DNA from: Aegilops tauschii subsp. strangulata
Lineage: Eukaryota > Streptophyta > Magnoliopsida > Poales > Poaceae
Direction: 5' to 3'
Length of the DNA stretch: 64,000 bases
Assembly: GCF_002575655.3 (NCBI RefSeq)
Contig: NC_053039.3
Location: forward strand, 374,891,633-374,955,632
Position numbers and translations under genes: made by a program. Below are positions 34,824 through 47,600 of the stretch, piece by piece. The notes under the pieces were generated by a model that saw only the letters and a program-made list of their open reading frames with translations, did not search any database and had not been told where the DNA came from. How positions within the stretch are numbered: the first letter of the stretch is position 1; each line of letters starts with the position of its first letter.

Positions 34824-37800
34824 ATGGGAAAGGGAGAGGCGACCATGACAGATCGGGGAGGAGGAGAGCTCCCAGGAAGAGAAGAACGAAGAGGAAACGC
34901 ACATATCACAAACGGGGATGAATCTGCTGATCACGAAAAAGCTGAAGACCATGATCCACAGGTCAGTAACTCCTCTGCATCATCTCTTCTTTTCACCCCC
35001 TCTTATGTCTCTTACGTTGACAGTTTCACAAAGATTTTCCTTCGATCTACTCTGAAACATAGGAGAGAGATCAACATCAGAACCACAACAAAAATTGCAC
35101 TGTAAATTCCTCTAAAAATCACTATGTAACTAGTCTTGTATCCTCTAAATTTACAGTGTAACTTTCTCTTAAATTCCAGAGTAAAAGTAGTTGCAAAACA
35201 AAATGAAGTAATTGCAAAAATGCAAGAACATATACACTACAAAAAACACAGTAAGTATAGTGAAAAAAACGTCCTAAAATTCCACAGTAAAAATAGTTGC
35301 AAACAAAAAGAAGTAATTACAGAGCAAAGAACATAGTAAATTACAGTACAAAAAACACAGTAAGTACACTGTAAATTCCTCATAAAAACGCAGTAAGTAC
35401 ACAGAAAAGTACCTGTAAATTCCTCCTAAATCCCAGAGTAAACTACTAGTTACAGACAAAATGCTTGAAATTGCAGACAAACTAGTCACATAGTAAGCCA
35501 GATTCAGTGAAAAAAAAAGCTAGAGAAATACAGAGTAAAACATGTCAAAAACTAGACATCAAATTGCACTGTAAGTACGCGAGAAATTAGAATGTAAAAA
35601 ATACATTGAAGCTACCTAGAAAATCCACTGTAAAATGCTTGGTAGCTGATGCTTCTTACTGTAGTATTGCATTTTTCAGTAACATGTCATACAACATTCA
35701 AATTTTACTCTGATGCTATCTTGAAAATTACAGAGCAATACCAAAATTTACTGTGATTCTTCTTTCATTTAATTCTTAGGGAAAATTTACATTGAAAGTA
35801 CACGAGAAATTACACTGAAAAAAATGCACTAGAAAAATGCAGTGTAAAACCCCCTCGTGATTGTGTTCTTTCTATTGTTATGTTCTTTGTTGCTCATCAT
35901 TATGTTAACACTGACATTGTACTGTCCAAAATGTTTAAGGAGAGGACCATGATGAGGGCAGTGATTGAAGAGGATCTACTGAGATTATCACAGGAAGAAC
36001 TCATACTGAATGTGAGATGCAATTGCAAATACTTCTTTTAATATACATAAAAGGGTAAAAAGCTAACACAATGATCATGCAGGAATCATTTTCTTTCACT
36101 GCGCTCCTTCATTCCGACATTATATACAAGGTAAACATCTAAAAATCATTAAATACACAGTACATTTCAGGTGATGGTTAAAAAAAACTTGTGATGAACC
36201 TTGCAGGTACATTCAGCAGATGGATCTACGAACATTGCCAAAACTATGTACGAAAACTCCAGGAGCAAAACAAAGGACAGTATCATCACAACAAATGATG
36301 ACCATGTAAGCAGAACTACATCTGAATAACTATTACAAAAGAAAATGCCGAATAAAAACACACTAACAATCATTAAACTTACTTTGCAGACACTGGAGGC
36401 AGACTTGCATCAAGAAATGCCAGTGGCCGAAGATGGAGCAGGAGAATCCGATCCATGGGACACAAACCTGAACGACAACATCAATCTGCAACAGGTACAC
36501 ACCACAAAATTCAGAAAAAAGAAGAAGCACATAACGTTTCAGAAGAAAAGTAACTAAAAATAAAAATCCCTAAATGTTGCAGGAGCCTAAAGAAGTTGAT
36601 CCCAGTGGAGCAGCGGCTAACACGAACTCTAGTACAGGCAGGGATGAAGGAGAAAGAAAAGAACCAGAACACTCACTAGAACAAGAGGGAGAAGATGAAT
36701 TCCTCGACGAAGAAGACATTGAAAGATTCCTGCAAAATGAACAAGAAGCTGCGTCAGAGGGAAATCTGATGAACACTAGCAGTAATTTCAAGCCTCAATT
36801 AGGCATGCAGTTCAAAACAAAGGAAGAAGCTCAGGAATATTTCAATTTCTACTCGAAAGTGGCAGGATTTTCAGTGGCTACAGTAGCAATCTCAAGAACA
36901 TCAAGCAAAAAAAGGAACAATGAGGTGACAAGGATCACTATGAAGTGCAACAAGTGGGGCAAGACAAAAGAAATAGATAAGGAATGCATAGTGCCCATGA
37001 GAAAATCTACAGTCATAGCTAAAACAGATTGTAAAGTCATCATGGTCATATCAGAAAAAGGAGGCATGTGGGAAATCACAAGACAACAACTAGAACACAA
37101 CCATGAGTTAACACCAAACAGTAGATTCTTCAGGTCACATAAGTACATGTCGGATGAAGAGAAGTGCTTGATAAGGGTGTTGAAGCATACAAACCTGGAA
37201 ACAAGAAGGATTGTAGCTGTCTTGGCTTACTTGAGAGGAGGAATGGATCATCTTCCCTACACAAAGAAACATGTCACAAACTATGCAGCAACAATTAACA
37301 GAGACATCACAAACTCTGACATGATGGAAGTAGTGCAAATGTTCAACAAGAAACAAACAGAAAATCCTGGCTTTTGCTACTCGTTTGAGCTAGATGGAGA
37401 GAATAAAGTGAGGAGCTTATTCTGGGCAGATGTGAGGTCAAGAATGATGTATGACGTATGTGGAGATTGCATCAGTTTTGACACTACATTCCTAACAAAC
37501 ACGTACAACTTGCCATTTGCACCCCTTGTTGGCATATCCCCACATGGCAACACATACTTGTTTGCTTGTGCATTCATCGTCAATGAGACAAAAGAAACAT
37601 TTGCTTGGTTGTTCGAACAATTCCTGATGGCTATGGGAGGAAAGCATCCTATATCAATCATTACAGACCAAGACAAGGCAATGCAAGCAACAATTGAAAA
37701 AGTCTTTCCTAATGCTACCCATAGGAGCTGCCTCTTCCACATAAAGAAGAAGGCAGAGGAAAAAGTCGGGCCCTGCTTCCAAGCTAATGAGGGACTCTAT

Positions 37801-38337
37801 GAAGACTTCCAGGACATTGTGGACAACTCCTTGACAGTTGAAGAATTTGAAACACAATGGCAAGAAATGATAGAAAAATACCAAGTTCATCACATCAAGT
37901 ACTTCAACGACATGTGGGAAAACAGGAAAAAGTTCATCCCTGTGTACTTCAAGGACAAATTCTTCCCATTCATACAAACTACAGCAAGAAGCGAAGGGAC
38001 GAATTCCCTTTTCAAAAAAGGGGTTGGAGCTAAATTTAGTGCTACTAGCTTTTTGAGAGAGTATGACCGGATACTTGATGTTGTGCATGACAGGGAAGAA
38101 GAATGCGACCATGTTAGTAGAAACAAGAAAGTTGCACAGAAAGCATTTTGGTCAAAATACAGCATAGAAAGGCAAGCACATGAGCTATACAACATTGGAA
38201 TATTCAGGAAATTCCAGTTTAAAATGGCAGACACAACAAGGCTGCATGTCTTTGAGCAAGAAAAGGACAAATACTACATTGTGACACAAGCTGAAAACTA
38301 CCCCCAAAAGGAAATCCGGAAAAGAGAAGAACAATAA
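34824..38337 (+). CDS. FAR1/MULE-type transposase (FRS-like), six exons, C terminus truncated
   Basis: Exons 34824-34961, 35940-36011, 36083-36130, 36207-36305, 36390-36494 and 36583-38337 join in frame at GT-AG sites, giving 738 residues. The first ~220 residues are acidic and low-complexity. A FAR1-type N-terminal zinc-binding domain follows (from about residue 225, FKTKEEAQEYFNFYSKVAGF, to HNHEL). Next comes the MULE transposase core: SFDTTF carries the first Asp, SIITDQDKAM the second, then a CLFHIKKKAEEK block. The family includes Mutator-like transposases and the domesticated FHY3/FAR1 regulators. The SWIM zinc finger normally near the C terminus is absent: the frame ends 20 residues after YYIVTQAENYP, just before the convergent gene at 38348. 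This points to an internal deletion. Start chosen as the first ATG of the in-frame first exon; an earlier exon is possible. Confidence 0.8.
35095..35840. repeat. ACTGTAA-rich intron of the transposase gene
   Basis: Intron 1 (34962-35939) contains many short direct and inverted copies of ACTGTAA and AGAGTAAA with A-rich spacers and CAGTAAGTA variants. No gene is apparent. A similar composition occurs at 39845-40640 in the convergent gene. Confidence 0.6.
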
Positions 38338-38347
38338 CAAGACTTAC

Positions 38348-39789
38348 AGCAAAAGCGTAGTGACAACCGCCAAACGTCACTGATCTTTTGGAAGCAACTT
38401 TAGTGGAATCCTTGAACTTTTTTATGCAACTCAACAGCCACTCATAAACAAATTTTGACAGATCATAGTTACGCACAGAAGGACAATCCCGGAAGATGTG
38501 AAGGTACTTTGGGCTAGGACTGAGGCTAGAGTTGGGACAAAGGAATGATGAAAAAGCAACAATCATGAAACAGATAAAGACATCTTCATCAGGCAACCCG
38601 ACTGTGGTTGATTTTAGCTTGTTAGCAAAGAAGGACACGGGAGGAATACTGGTCAAGTTGAAGTGAGAGAGGATAAAATCACGGCCGGATTCAGCATCAC
38701 ACACAAGTGGCTCACCATCTACTGGAAGGTCGAGGATGTCATGAATATCATACTTGGTCATTGGGATAAATTTCTTTTTGAGCTGGAATTCAGATGAAAG
38801 GACATCAAACCTACTGGCGAGCCACTTCACTAACCTAAGGGGCACCTCGGTCCTAACAAACTCTAAGAGACAGCCCATGCCATATCTCTGGACAACATCT
38901 CGATACCTAGAACATAAACCATCAACAACACCAGAGAAGAACTTCCCAGAATATCTAGTGAAAGTAGCACAAGTAGGGTAATCGCTAGAGCTTTTCTGCC
39001 TCTACAAAAACAACAAAAGAGAAACACCATATCAACCACTCAAAATAATTACTTCGCATTACTATTACTAAGTACAAAAAATACTTTACAAATACATCAA
39101 AAAATACAGCTACTAAAATAATTGGACTTACACTAGAAAATAACAAAAACAATATGAGTGAAAACACATATCAAACCAGTCAAAAAATAGCTTTAGATTA
39201 CTATTACTTAGTACAAAAAGAACATTGCAATACATTGAAAAAATGCAGTTACTAATAATTGGACTAACACTACAAAAAAATTCATTAAGATAGAACTTCA
39301 AGCATTTTTCTTCCAGAAAGTAAAAACTGCTGAAAACAAAAAAGAAAATAGGAACTAACCACATTCCTCCTTGAAGCAGATGATAATTTCCTCTTGAGGC
39401 ATTTTACTTTCTGAAAACATAACAAAAACACAACTATCACGCATCAGAAAAAAATGTAAAAAAATGAAACAAGAATGAAAAGTCCTAGATAAAATAAAAC
39501 ATACTCGGTTAAGATAGAACTTCAGAAGAGCTTTGTCAAGCCCTCCTTCGTCACCAGATAATTCCTGCAGAAAAAACCAATAAAAAAATAAGACAACCCA
39601 AAAAAAATGAAGGTCAAAAAACTAAAATAAAAAGAAGCAGAAAATAAATAAATACCATAGACACAGGGAAAGAACCATCTTCTGCAAAATCATTAGGCAC
39701 AAATGCTTCACCTCCAGAATCAGCACTATCTAAAGATGATATACGGGAACATCCCAATGAGAAGCTTTCCGTAGCTTGCCCATTTAAAC
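38348..39789 (-). pseudogene. Partial transposon-associated gene convergent with the transposase
   Basis: Minus-strand exons 39656-39789, 39505-39564, 39360-39410 and 38348-39001 join in phase at GT-AG sites. The large exon (218 codons) contains RYGMGCLLEFVRTEVPLRLV, then KYDIHDILDLPVDGEPLVCD, FILSHFNLTSIPPVSFFANK and SVTFGGCHYAFA. I recall this type of sequence from plant proteins found beside FAR1-type transposases in Mutator-like elements, some with C-terminal Ulp1 protease domains. The exact function is unknown. It ends at a good donor (TTTGCT|GTAAGT), but the intron runs into the transposase stop codon 10 bases later, so all downstream exons are missing. The 5' exon upstream of 39789 was not found. 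Confidence 0.6.
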
Positions 39790-39844
39790 CTAAAAAAGGA
39801 AAAAACAAAAACATAAGTAACAGTGAAAAAGCATCCAATTAAAA

Positions 39845-40640
39845 CTCAAAAATACAATGTAAGTATACAACATAATGCACTGTCATTACATTGTAAAAAC
39901 TAGCACAACTACATTATAAGCATTGGACAAAAAATATACTGTAATTACAATATAAACCTAGCACAACTGCACTGTAAGTATTGAACAAAATTACACTGTG
40001 ATTGCACTGTAAAAACTAGCACAAGTACAATGTAAAACCTAACAGAAATTACATTGTAAGACTAGCACAACTACACTGTGTATTGGACAAAAAATACACT
40101 GTAATTACAGTGTAAAACTAGCACAACTACACTGTAAGTAATGGACAAAAAAATACACTGTAATTACAGTGTAAAAACTAGCAGAACTACACTGTAATTG
40201 AACAATAAAATATACTGAGATTATACTGTAAAAACTACCACAATTACAGTGTAAAAACTAACAGAAATTACACTGTAAGACTAGCACCATTATACTGTAA
40301 ATGAGTGGATTTGCAATGCAAAACTAGCACAACTACACTGTGAGTATTGGACAAAAATGCACAAAAATTACAGTGTAAAACTAAGCACAACTACACTGTA
40401 ATAGAACAAATAAATACACTGAGATTACACTGTACAAACTAGCACAATTACGTTGTAAAAACTATCAGAAATTACACTGTAAAAGGCTAGCACCATTATA
40501 CTGTAAATGAGTGCATTTACACTGCAAAACTACCACAAAAAGAACACTGTAAAACCTAAGAGACATTACATTGTAATACTGGGACAAAAAGGACACAGAA
40601 AGTCAGAAAAATACACTATAATTACTCTAAAGTGGATATA
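39845..40640. repeat. ACTGTAA / TTACACTG motif array
   Basis: Roughly forty copies of ACACTGTAA, CAGTGTAA or close variants occur, often in phrases like AACTAGCACAACTACACTGT. It is an imperfect, irregular array rather than a clean satellite. It lies upstream of the known exons of the minus-strand gene, probably in an intron. Confidence 0.8.
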
Positions 40641-42300
40641 CTGAAACTATGACATGAACTACAGAACAAAACAACAACACTCAAATATACTTAACCAACA
40701 GTCAACACTGGCATGACACAAAAAAAAACACTAAAGAAAATAAACTCAAAAATCATGCCATCCCTAAAAAGTAAACAATCATGGCACAAAATGGGGATGA
40801 AACCCTACATCTAGCAGGCGATTCCCAACCTGCAGAAAAAGCTTGACAAGAGCAACAACAATAGACAACATAAAAAAAGACGAGAAACGTTACAAGATGA
40901 CCAAAATTCAGAGGCTACAGAAACTACAAACAACAACTCGGTCTTCAGAAACATCAGCTTTAGGATCCATCGCTGAAACCTATTGCCTACCACGCCTATT
41001 TCCACATCAACTATAGGCCACATAAAAAAATACACATCAACGACGACAAAAACGTACTTGGGAGGGGCATAACATTTGGGCTGGGTCCACAACAAAAATA
41101 TAAGACAACGGCATGGCGCAAATGGTAGCAATGAAACTCTACAGGACAAGATGCAGTGAACAAAAAAATGCCAACTAATAGGTTGCAAAAACATATATCT
41201 GCAGGACAAGATGCAGTGAGAAAAAGTGGAGAGCGGAACTTCATGCGCATACTACAGCCCCTTGATCTTAGATACACTCATATAATGGTGGAAAAAACAT
41301 AAAAACAAGCATCAAAATACATGAAAGTACACAGCAAACAGGAACAAAAATACATAGGGATGACTTAATAAACCACTGGGATGAACAACATGGGACAAAA
41401 ACAACACAAAACTAGACAAAATTCAGGCGTTATAACCACAACTCGATCACAGCCACAAGCTACAGGATCCGCCGCTGAAAACTAACAACAACTCCGCGTA
41501 CATCCACAACATCTACAAAAAAACTAACCTCTGCGCCTACCTACACATCAACAACTAGAACGCATGACGGGCGCTCCTCCACAAAAACTGCAGGAACACA
41601 CAGATCACGCGCGTGCAAAACTACGGGTGACACAACTAGATCCTACCAGATATCACGCGCGCGCCCATGGCGAACTAGAACACCACGGCAGCAACATACA
41701 CATCCCGCGAAACCCAAAAATCACCTAGATCTGAAGCTACAGGGCCACAAAAAGCAAGGGCAAACGGGCGAGAAGGCAAGGCAACAAACCAGCGCAGCTG
41801 CGGGCGACGAGAACGAAGAGGGTGCCGTCAAAATCCTGCGGCGGATGAGCTCCAAATCGCCATGAAACTGGGGAATCGCCTCCAGGAATCGCCTCGCCCT
41901 CCGCCGTCGCTCGACCTCTCACTCCCTCTGCCTTATCCAAATGAGAAAGGGGAATGACACCCCGCTCCAAATTCAAAAGCGACAAAGACCTACAGTGCCC
42001 ACCGGTTCGGCCGGGTCGAGGAAAAACGGGCGGATCCAGAAACCGCGCCCGATAAACAAAACCGACCCGAAAACCAGCGCAAAAAAAGCAGGACCGAGCA
42101 CGAATCTCGACGCGAGATCGAACGGACAGAAATTCGAACGTCAGCGAATTACAAAACAGCCGACTGTAAATTAGCAAAACCGTAAATCTAACAGCTAACC
42201 TTAATCTAATCCCTTTTGTATGTGCGTTTAGCAATTTTATTGAGTGGCTGTACTCCACACTAGTCTAAGTTTTTTTACGAGGTACACTAGTTTGAGTTAC
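40641..42300. other. Right arm of the Mutator-like element, no defined gene
   Basis: 40.6-41.6 kb is AT-rich with short minus frames (40811-41209, 41011-41277). 41.6-42.2 kb is GC-rich with an open minus frame at 41737-42258, perhaps the leader or promoter region of the minus-strand gene. The degenerate inverted match to the left arm lies at about 42100-42250. Confidence 0.4.
42100..42250 (-). repeat. Possible degenerate right TIR of the Mutator-like element
   Basis: Its reverse complement shares an ordered set of blocks with about 34410-34600 (see that entry). The match is by eye and imperfect. Confidence 0.4.
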
Positions 42301-42565
42301 TCCCCACTATGGGTAGTCTCATAGTATGAGTATCACACCCCGCATCGGTAACTCCTACAATCACGCAGCGCACGCCATCCGAACTGCCACTAGTTAACCT
42401 CTCTTCCTTAATTAGCGTCTAATCAATTCCCATACGAAACCTCCATCCAAAAGAGAGAAATTTACCAAAGAGCATGCAAGCCGCCCGCCAATGCAAGAGA
42501 AACACCGCCGTCGGGACGCGCGAGGAGCCTGCCTGAGGAGGCAGCTAGAAATCCTATTTTGTCAG

Positions 42566-44280
42566 TGTAGGGGAACGCAGTAATTTCAAAAATTTCCTAC
42601 GCACACGCAAGATCATGGTGATGCATAGCAACGTGAGGGAAGAGTGTTGTCCACGTACCCTCGTAGACCGATAGCGGAAGCGTTAACACAACGCGGTTGA
42701 TGTAGTCGTACGTCTTCACGATCCGACCGATCAAGTACCGAACGTACGGCACCTCCGAGTTCAGCACACGTTCAGCTCGATGACGTCCCTCAAACTCCGA
42801 TCCAGCCGAGTGTTGAGGGAGAGTTTCGTCAGCACGACGGCGTGGTGACGATGATGATGTTCTACCGACGCAGGGCTTCCCCTAAGCACCGCTACGATAT
42901 TATCGAGGTGTAATATGGTGGAGGGGGGCACCGCACACGGCTAAGAGATCAATAGATCAATTGTTGTGTCTATGGGGTGCCCCCTGCCCCCGTATATAAA
43001 GGAGCAAGGGGGGAGGCGGCCGGCCTAGGAGGAGGGCGCGCCAAGGGGGGAGTCCTACTCCCACCGGGAGTAGGACTCCTCCTTTCCTTGTTGGAGTAGG
43101 AGAAGGGAAGGGAGAAGGAGAAGGAAGGAAGGGGGCGCCCCCCTCCCTAGTCCAATTCGGACTAGTCCATGGGGAGGGGTGCGGCCACCCTTTGGGGCCT
43201 TTCTCTCCTTTTCCGTATGGCCCATTAAGGCCCAATACGAATTCCCGTAACTCTCCGGTACTCCGAAAAATACCCGAATCACTCGGAACCTTTCCGATGT
43301 CCAAATATAGTCGTCCAATATATCGATCTTTACGTCTCGACCATTTCGAGACTCCTCGTCATGTCCCCGATCTCATCCGGGACTCCGAACTCCTTCGGTA
43401 CATCAAAACTCATAAACTCATAATAAAACTGTCATCGTAACGTTAAGCGTGCGGACCCTACGGGTTCGAGAACTATGTAGACATGACCGAGACACGTCTC
43501 CGGTCAATAACCAATAGCGGGACCTGGATGCCCATATTGGCTCCCACATATTCTACGGAGATCTTTATCGGTCAAACCGCATAACAACATACGTTGTTCC
43601 CTTTGTCATCGGTATGTTACTTGCCCGAGATTCGATCGTCGGTATCTTAATACCTAGTTCAATCTCGTTACCGGCAAGTCTCTTTACTCGTTCCGTAATA
43701 CATCATCTTGCAACAAACTCATTAGTTGCAATGCTTGCAAGGCTTAAGTGATGTGCATTACCGAGAGGGCCCAGAGATACCTCTCCGACAATCGGAGTGA
43801 CAAATCCCAATCTTGAAATACGCCAACCCAACAAGTACCTTCGGAGACACCTGTAGAGCACCTTTATAATCACCCAGTTACGTTGTGACGTTTGGTAGAA
43901 CACAAAGTGTTCCTCCGGTAAACGGGAGTTGCATAATCTCATAGTCATAGGAACATGTATAAGTCATGAAGAAAGCAATAGCAACATACTAAACGATCGA
44001 GTGCTAAGATAACGGAATGGGTCAATTCAATCACATCATTCTCCTAATGATGTGATCCCATTAATCAAATGACAACTCATGTCAATGGCTAGGAAACATA
44101 ACCATCTTTGATCAATGAGCTAGTCAAGTAGAGGCATACTAGTGACACTCTGTTTGTCTATGTATTCACACATGTATCAAGTTTCCGGTTAATACAATTC
44201 TAGCATGAATAATAAACATTTATCATGATATAAGGAAATAAATAATAACTTTATTATTGCCTCTAGGGCATATTTCTTCA
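42566..44280 (-). repeat. 3' LTR of Copia copy A (1,715 bp)
   Basis: It is direct-repeat partner of 49406-51098. It contains a TATA-like TATATAAAG on the element strand near 42993-43001 (read as CTTTATATACGGGGGC in that orientation). The partner lacks a short segment near 43410 and another near 43935. Confidence 0.93.
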
Positions 44281-44300
44281 GTCTCCCACTTGCACTAGAG
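44281..44300 (-). other. Polypurine tract next to the 3' LTR of copy A
   Basis: On the element strand GCAAGTGGGAGAC immediately precedes the LTR start TGAAGG. The same sequence precedes the 3' LTR of copy B at 62503. Confidence 0.8.
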
Positions 44301-44460
44301 TCAATAATCTAGTTCACATCGCCATGTGATTTAACATCAATAGTTCACATCACCATGTGATTAACACCCATAGTTCACATCGTCATGTGACCAACACCCA
44401 AAGGGTTTACTAGAGTCAGTAATCTAGTTTACATCGCTATGTGATTAACACCCAAAGAGT
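44300..44460. repeat. Palindromic CACATCGCCATGTG repeats beside the polypurine tract (copy A)
   Basis: Five units of roughly 30-60 bases contain variants of TTCACATCGCCATGTGATTA, each with a CACAT...ATGTG palindrome. The matching set in copy B is at 62320-62480. Confidence 0.85.
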
Positions 44461-44665
44461 ACTAAGGTGTGATCATGTTTTGCTTGTGAGATAATTTTAG
44501 TCAACGGGTCTGTCACATTCAGATCCGTAAGTATTTTGCAAATTTCTATGTCTACAATGCTCTGCACGGAGCTACTCTAGCTAATTGCTCCCACTTTCAA
44601 TATGTATCTAGACCGAGACTTAGAGTCATCTAGATTAGTGTCAAAACTTGCATCGACATAACCCT

Positions 44666-47600
44666 TTACGACGAACCTTTTGTCACTTCCATAATCGAGA
44701 AACATATCCTTATTCCACTAAAGATAATTTTGACCGCTGTCCAGTGATCTACTCCTAGATCACTATTGTACTCTCTTGCCAAAATCAGTGTAGGGTATAC
44801 AATAGATCTGGTACACAGCATGGCATACTTTATAGAACCTATGGCCGAGGCATAGGGAATGATTTTCATTCTTTTTCTATCTTCTGCCGTGGTCGGGCTT
44901 TGAGTCTTACTCAATTTCACACCTTGTAACACAGGCAAGAAACTCTTTCTTTGACTGTTCCATTTTGAACTACTTCAAAATCTTGTCAAGGTATGTACTT
45001 ATTGAAAAAACTTATCAAGCATCTTGATCTATCTCTATAGATCTTGATGCTCAATATGTAAGCAGCTTCACCGATGTCCTTTCTTTGAAAAACTCCTTTC
45101 AAATACTCCTTTATGCTTTGCAGAATAATTCTACATTATTTCCGATCAACAATATGTCATTCACATATACTTATCAGAAATGCTGTAGTGCTCCCACTCA
45201 CTTTCTTGTAAATACAGGCTTCACCGCAAGTCTGTATAAAACTATATGCTTTGATCAACTTATCAAAGCGTATATTCCAGCTCCGGGATGCTTGCACCAG
45301 TCCATAGATGGATCGGTAGAGCTTGCATATTTTGTTAGCACCTTTAGGATTGACAAAACCTTATGGTTGCATCATATACAACTCTTCTTTAATAAATCCA
45401 TTAAGGAATGCAGTTTTGTTTATCCATTTGTCAGATTTCATAATCATAAAATGCGGCAATTGCTAACATGATTCAGATAGACTTAAGCATCGCTACGGGT
45501 GAGAAGGTCTCATCGTAGTCAATCCCTTGAACTTGTCGAAAACCTTTTGCAACAAGTCAAGCTTTATAGACAGTAACATTACCGTCAGCGTCAGTCTTCT
45601 TCTTGAAGATCCATTTATTTTCAATGGCTTGCCGATCATCGGGCAAGTCAACCAAAGTCCATACTTTGTTCTCATACGTGGATCCCATCTCGGATTTCAT
45701 GGCCTCAAGCCATTTTGCGGAATCTGGGCTCACCATTGCTTCTTCATAGTTTGTAGGTTCGTCATGGTCTAGTAACATAACCTCCAGAACAGGATTACCG
45801 TACCACTCTGGTGTGGATCTTACTCTGGTTGACCTACGAGGTTCAGTAATAACTTGATCTGAAGTTTCATGATCATCATCATTAACTTCCTCACTAATTG
45901 GTGTATGCGTCGCAGAAACTGGTTTCTGTGATGAACTACTTTCCAATAAGGGAGCAGGTACAATTACCTCATCAAGTTCTACTTTCCTCCCACTCACTTC
46001 TTTCGAGAGAAACTCCTTCTCCAGAAAAATTCCGAATTTAGCAACAAAAGTTTTTCCTTCGGATCTGTGATAGAAGGTGTACCCAACAGTTTCCTTTGGG
46101 TATCCTATGAAGACACATTTCTCCGATTTGGGTTCGAGCTTATGAGGTTGAAGTTTTTTCACATAAGCATCGCAGCCCCAAACTTTAAGAAACCACAACT
46201 TTGGTTTCTTGCCAAACCACAGTTCATAAGGCGTCGTCTCAACGGATTTTGATGGTGCCCTATTTAACGTGAATGCAGCCGTCTCTAAAGCATAACCCCA
46301 AAACGATAGCGGTAAATCAGTAAGAGACATCATAGATCGCACCATATATCTAGTAAAGTACGATTACGACGTTCGGACACACCATTACGCTGTGGTGTTC
46401 CGGGTGGCGTGAGTTGCGAAACTATTCCGCATTGTTTCAAATGAAGACCAAACTCATAACTCAAATATTCTCCTCCACGATCAGATCGTAGAAATTTTAT
46501 TTTCTTGTTACGATGATTTTCAACTTCACTCTGAAATTCTTTGAACTTTTCAAATGTTTCAGACTTATGTTTCATTAAGTAGATATACCCATATCTGCTC
46601 AAATCATCTGTGAAGGTGAGAAAATAACGATATCCGCCACGAGCCTCAATATTCATCGGACCACATACATGTGTATGTACGATTTCCAACAAATCTGTTG
46701 CTCTCTCCATAGTTCCGGAGAACGGTGTTTTAGTCATCTTGCCCATGAGGCACGGTTCGCAAGCATCAAGTGATTCATAATCAAGTGATTCCAAAATCCC
46801 ATCAGCATGGAGTTTCTTCATGCGCTTTACACCAATATGACCTAAACGGCAGTGCCACAATTAAGTTGCACTATCATTATTAACTTTGCATCTTTTGGCT
46901 TCATTATTATGAATATGTGTATCACTACGATCGAGATCCAACAAACCATTTTATTGGGTGTATAACCATAGAAGGTTTTATTCATGTAAATAGAACAACA
47001 ATTATTCTCTAATTTAAATGAATAACCGTATTGCAACAAACATGATCAAATCATATTCATGCTCAACGCAAACACCAAATAACACTTATTTAGTTTCAAC
47101 ACTAATCCCGAAAGTATAGGGAGTGTGCGATGATGATCATATCAATCTTGGAACTACTTTCAACACACATCGTCACCTCGCCTTTTACTAGTCTCTGTTT
47201 ATTCTGCAACTCCCGTTTCGAGTTACTACTCTTAGCAACTGAACCAGTATCAAATGCCGAGGGGTTGCTATAAACACTAGTAAAGTATACATCAATAACA
47301 TGTATATCCAATATACCTTTGTTCACTTTGCCATCCTTCTTATCCACCAAATACTTGGGGTAGTTCCGCTTCCAGTGACCAGTCCCTTTGCAGTAGAAGC
47401 ACATAGTCTCAGGCTTAGGACCAGACTTAGGCTTCTTCACTTGAGCAGCAACTTGCTTGCCGTTCTTCTTGAAGTTCCCCTTCTATCCCTTTGCCCTTTT
47501 CTTGAAACTAGTGGTCTTGTTAACCATCAACACTTGATGCTTTTTCTTGATTTCTACCTTCATCGATTTCATCATCATGAAAAGCTCGGGAATTACTTTC

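Noticed and set aside
37377..38270. Minus-strand frames of 121-152 codons inside the transposase exon
   Set aside because: They are reverse-strand shadows of the long plus-strand FAR1/MULE frame.
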